From: Burkholderia paludis
Lineage (GTDB): Bacteria > Pseudomonadota > Gammaproteobacteria > Burkholderiales > Burkholderiaceae
Length of the DNA: 64,000 nucleotides
Reading direction: 5' to 3'
NCBI RefSeq assembly: GCF_000732615.1
Contig: NZ_JPGL01000030.1
Coordinates: forward strand, 1-64,000
Below, piece by piece: positions 63,272 to 64,000 of the stretch. The stretch's first letter is position 1; each line of letters starts with the position of its first letter. The notes under the pieces are model-generated. The model saw only the letters and a program-made list of their open reading frames with translations. It was not told the origin of the DNA and made no database searches. The position numbers and the translations under genes are program-made.

Positions 63272-63799
63272 TCAGTTCGGCGTGCGCCCGGGCTGCCCGC
63301 GCGCCTTGTAGGGCAAGCTCCGGCGCGGATCGTCGGTGATGCGAACGAACACCTGCTCGACGTCCGGCAGCGCCTCGAGCTCGCGTTGCAACGCCTGGCG
63401 ATCGAACGCGGCATCGGCGCATCCTTCCACATAGATGAAACGCCGCTGTACGGTGATCCACAGGCTCGTGCCGCGCAGCCGGTCGGAGCCGGCGAAACGG
63501 GCCTTCGCGGCGTCGGCGATCGGTGCGTCGTACATATACGAGTTCGGCTTCGTGCAGCGGTGCGCGAGCCAGCAGGTGGTGCCGCGCTCGGCGCGGTAGT
63601 GCGCGTCGTCGGTCATCTCGGCCCGGGTCATCCATGGGCCAAGCGGCAACGGGCATTCGGCCACCTCCTGCGACAACGCGATGAACGGATCGTTGTACCA
63701 GTTGCGCCGCGCCTCCGGCGCGTCGGCGTCGCCGGACTGCGCGAACGCCGAGGTCGCCAGCAACATGGTCAGCCACCCCGCGACACCGATCCGCTTCAT
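63272..63799 (-). CDS. Secreted protein with C-terminal BON-like domain
   Basis: The 175-residue protein has a signal peptide (MKRIGVAGWLTMLLATSAFA) and a cysteine-containing middle (ECPLPLGPWM, TTCWLAHRCTKPNSYMYD). Its C-terminal segment, DRLRGTSLWITVQRRFIYVEGCADAAFDRQALQRELEALPDVEQVFVRI, has the alternating pattern of a BON (periplasmic phospholipid-binding) domain. It likely acts in the envelope. The ribosome site CAGGAGTGCAGG before the ATG supports the start. Confidence 0.75.
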   Translation of the reverse strand: MKRIGVAGWLTMLLATSAFAQSGDADAPEARRNWYNDPFIALSQEVAECPLPLGPWMTRAEMTDDAHYRAERGTTCWLAHRCTKPNSYMYDAPIADAAKARFAGSDRLRGTSLWITVQRRFIYVEGCADAAFDRQALQRELEALPDVEQVFVRITDDPRRSLPYKARGQPGRTPN

Positions 63800-63853
63800 C
63801 CTGCACTCCTGTTCGATGCGTCGGCTATGGCCGCATCCACATTGCCGATCGGC

Positions 63854-64000
63854 CTACCGGTCGATTCCCAGCGCCGCCAGCTTCTTGTACAGCGTCGCGC
63901 GACCGATCCCGATGCGCGCGGCAGCTTCGACGACCTTGCCGCCGCAGGCCGCCAGCGCATCGGTCAGGTACTGGCGCTCCCACTCCGCCAGCGCGTCGGC
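63854..64000 (-). CDS. Fis-type HTH C-terminus of a regulator (partial at window edge)
   Basis: The last 48 residues read WERQYLTDALAACGGKVVEAAARIGIGRATLYKKLAALGIDR, a Fis-type helix-turn-helix typical of sigma-54-dependent activators and Fis-domain response regulators. The upstream part of the gene continues beyond the right edge of the window, so the sensor and output class cannot be told. Confidence 0.8.
   Translation of the reverse strand, partial: ADALAEWERQYLTDALAACGGKVVEAAARIGIGRATLYKKLAALGIDR

Overview
The right-hand 23.6 kb (about 40.4-64 kb) is GC-rich with a strong third-position GC bias. It carries an ordered prpR / prpB-prpC-acnD-prpF methylcitrate locus, H-NS proteins, and IclR, CGNR, chemotaxis and Pat-type acetyltransferase genes. 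This is typical of Burkholderia sensu lato, most likely the cepacia complex; the species is inferred, not proven. The left-hand 40.4 kb is a patchwork accessory region with lower and variable GC, insertion sequences, broken integrases, phage remnants, a relaxase-like gene and several gene groups resembling anti-phage defence. The window shows the island's right edge (roughly 40.1-40.5 kb) but not its left edge.

Accessory region. 0-7.5 kb: an IS3-family transposase end abuts the 3' part of a P4-type integrase. Next comes a two-gene minus-strand module: a 1634-aa NERD nuclease / tandem kinase / SF1 helicase fusion, and a 517-aa partner overlapping it by 8 bp. The module is bracketed by a direct repeat of about 190 bp containing the integrase 3' end, and the far copy truncates an AraC-type regulator. 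7.5-10.8 kb: a D-cysteine desulfhydrase-like enzyme and an amino acid permease. 10.8-12.7 kb: an IS256-family element with an 8-bp target duplication, sitting inside a decayed IS3-family element. 13.1-19.8 kb: a co-directional plasmid/ICE-like module (DUF932, YqaJ exonuclease, RDF-like protein, membrane protein with HTH, DUF4942). 20-23 kb: XRE repressor, MORN-repeat lipoprotein, phage baseplate remnant, YkgJ protein. 23.4-26.8 kb: reverse transcriptase, a structured 207-bp gap, a SLATT-type membrane protein, a second membrane protein and a broken DUF3800 gene. 27.1-31.2 kb: a kinase / UvrD-like helicase / unknown operon. 31.4-34.6 kb: an accessory tRNA with CAT anticodon, H-NS, DUF6933, a zinc-binding-like protein and a MobA/MobL-like protein. 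35-40.1 kb: a minus-strand, satellite-like replication module (AlpA-type regulator, DUF3987-like ATPase, inovirus Gp2-like protein).

Core region. MgtC, an AGE-family sugar isomerase, a methyl-accepting chemotaxis protein, a PaaI-type thioesterase and a CaiB-type CoA transferase precede the propionate locus. There prpR diverges from prpBC-acnD-prpF, with a recognisable sigma-54 promoter, palindromes upstream and a strong terminator at the end. Then follow a CGNR regulator and VOC protein sharing two palindromic operators, an FAH-family hydrolase, an IclR regulator, an uncharacterised protein, a 12-unit 23-bp tandem array, a Pat-type acyl-CoA synthetase/GNAT fusion, H-NS, a lipoprotein, a BON-like secreted protein and the C-terminus of a Fis-type regulator.

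The points most worth following up are the repeat-bracketed NERD-kinase-helicase cassette, the RT-SLATT locus with its candidate structured RNA, the kinase-helicase-unknown operon, and the 23-bp array whose motif recurs in the 3' UTR of the nearby H-NS gene.
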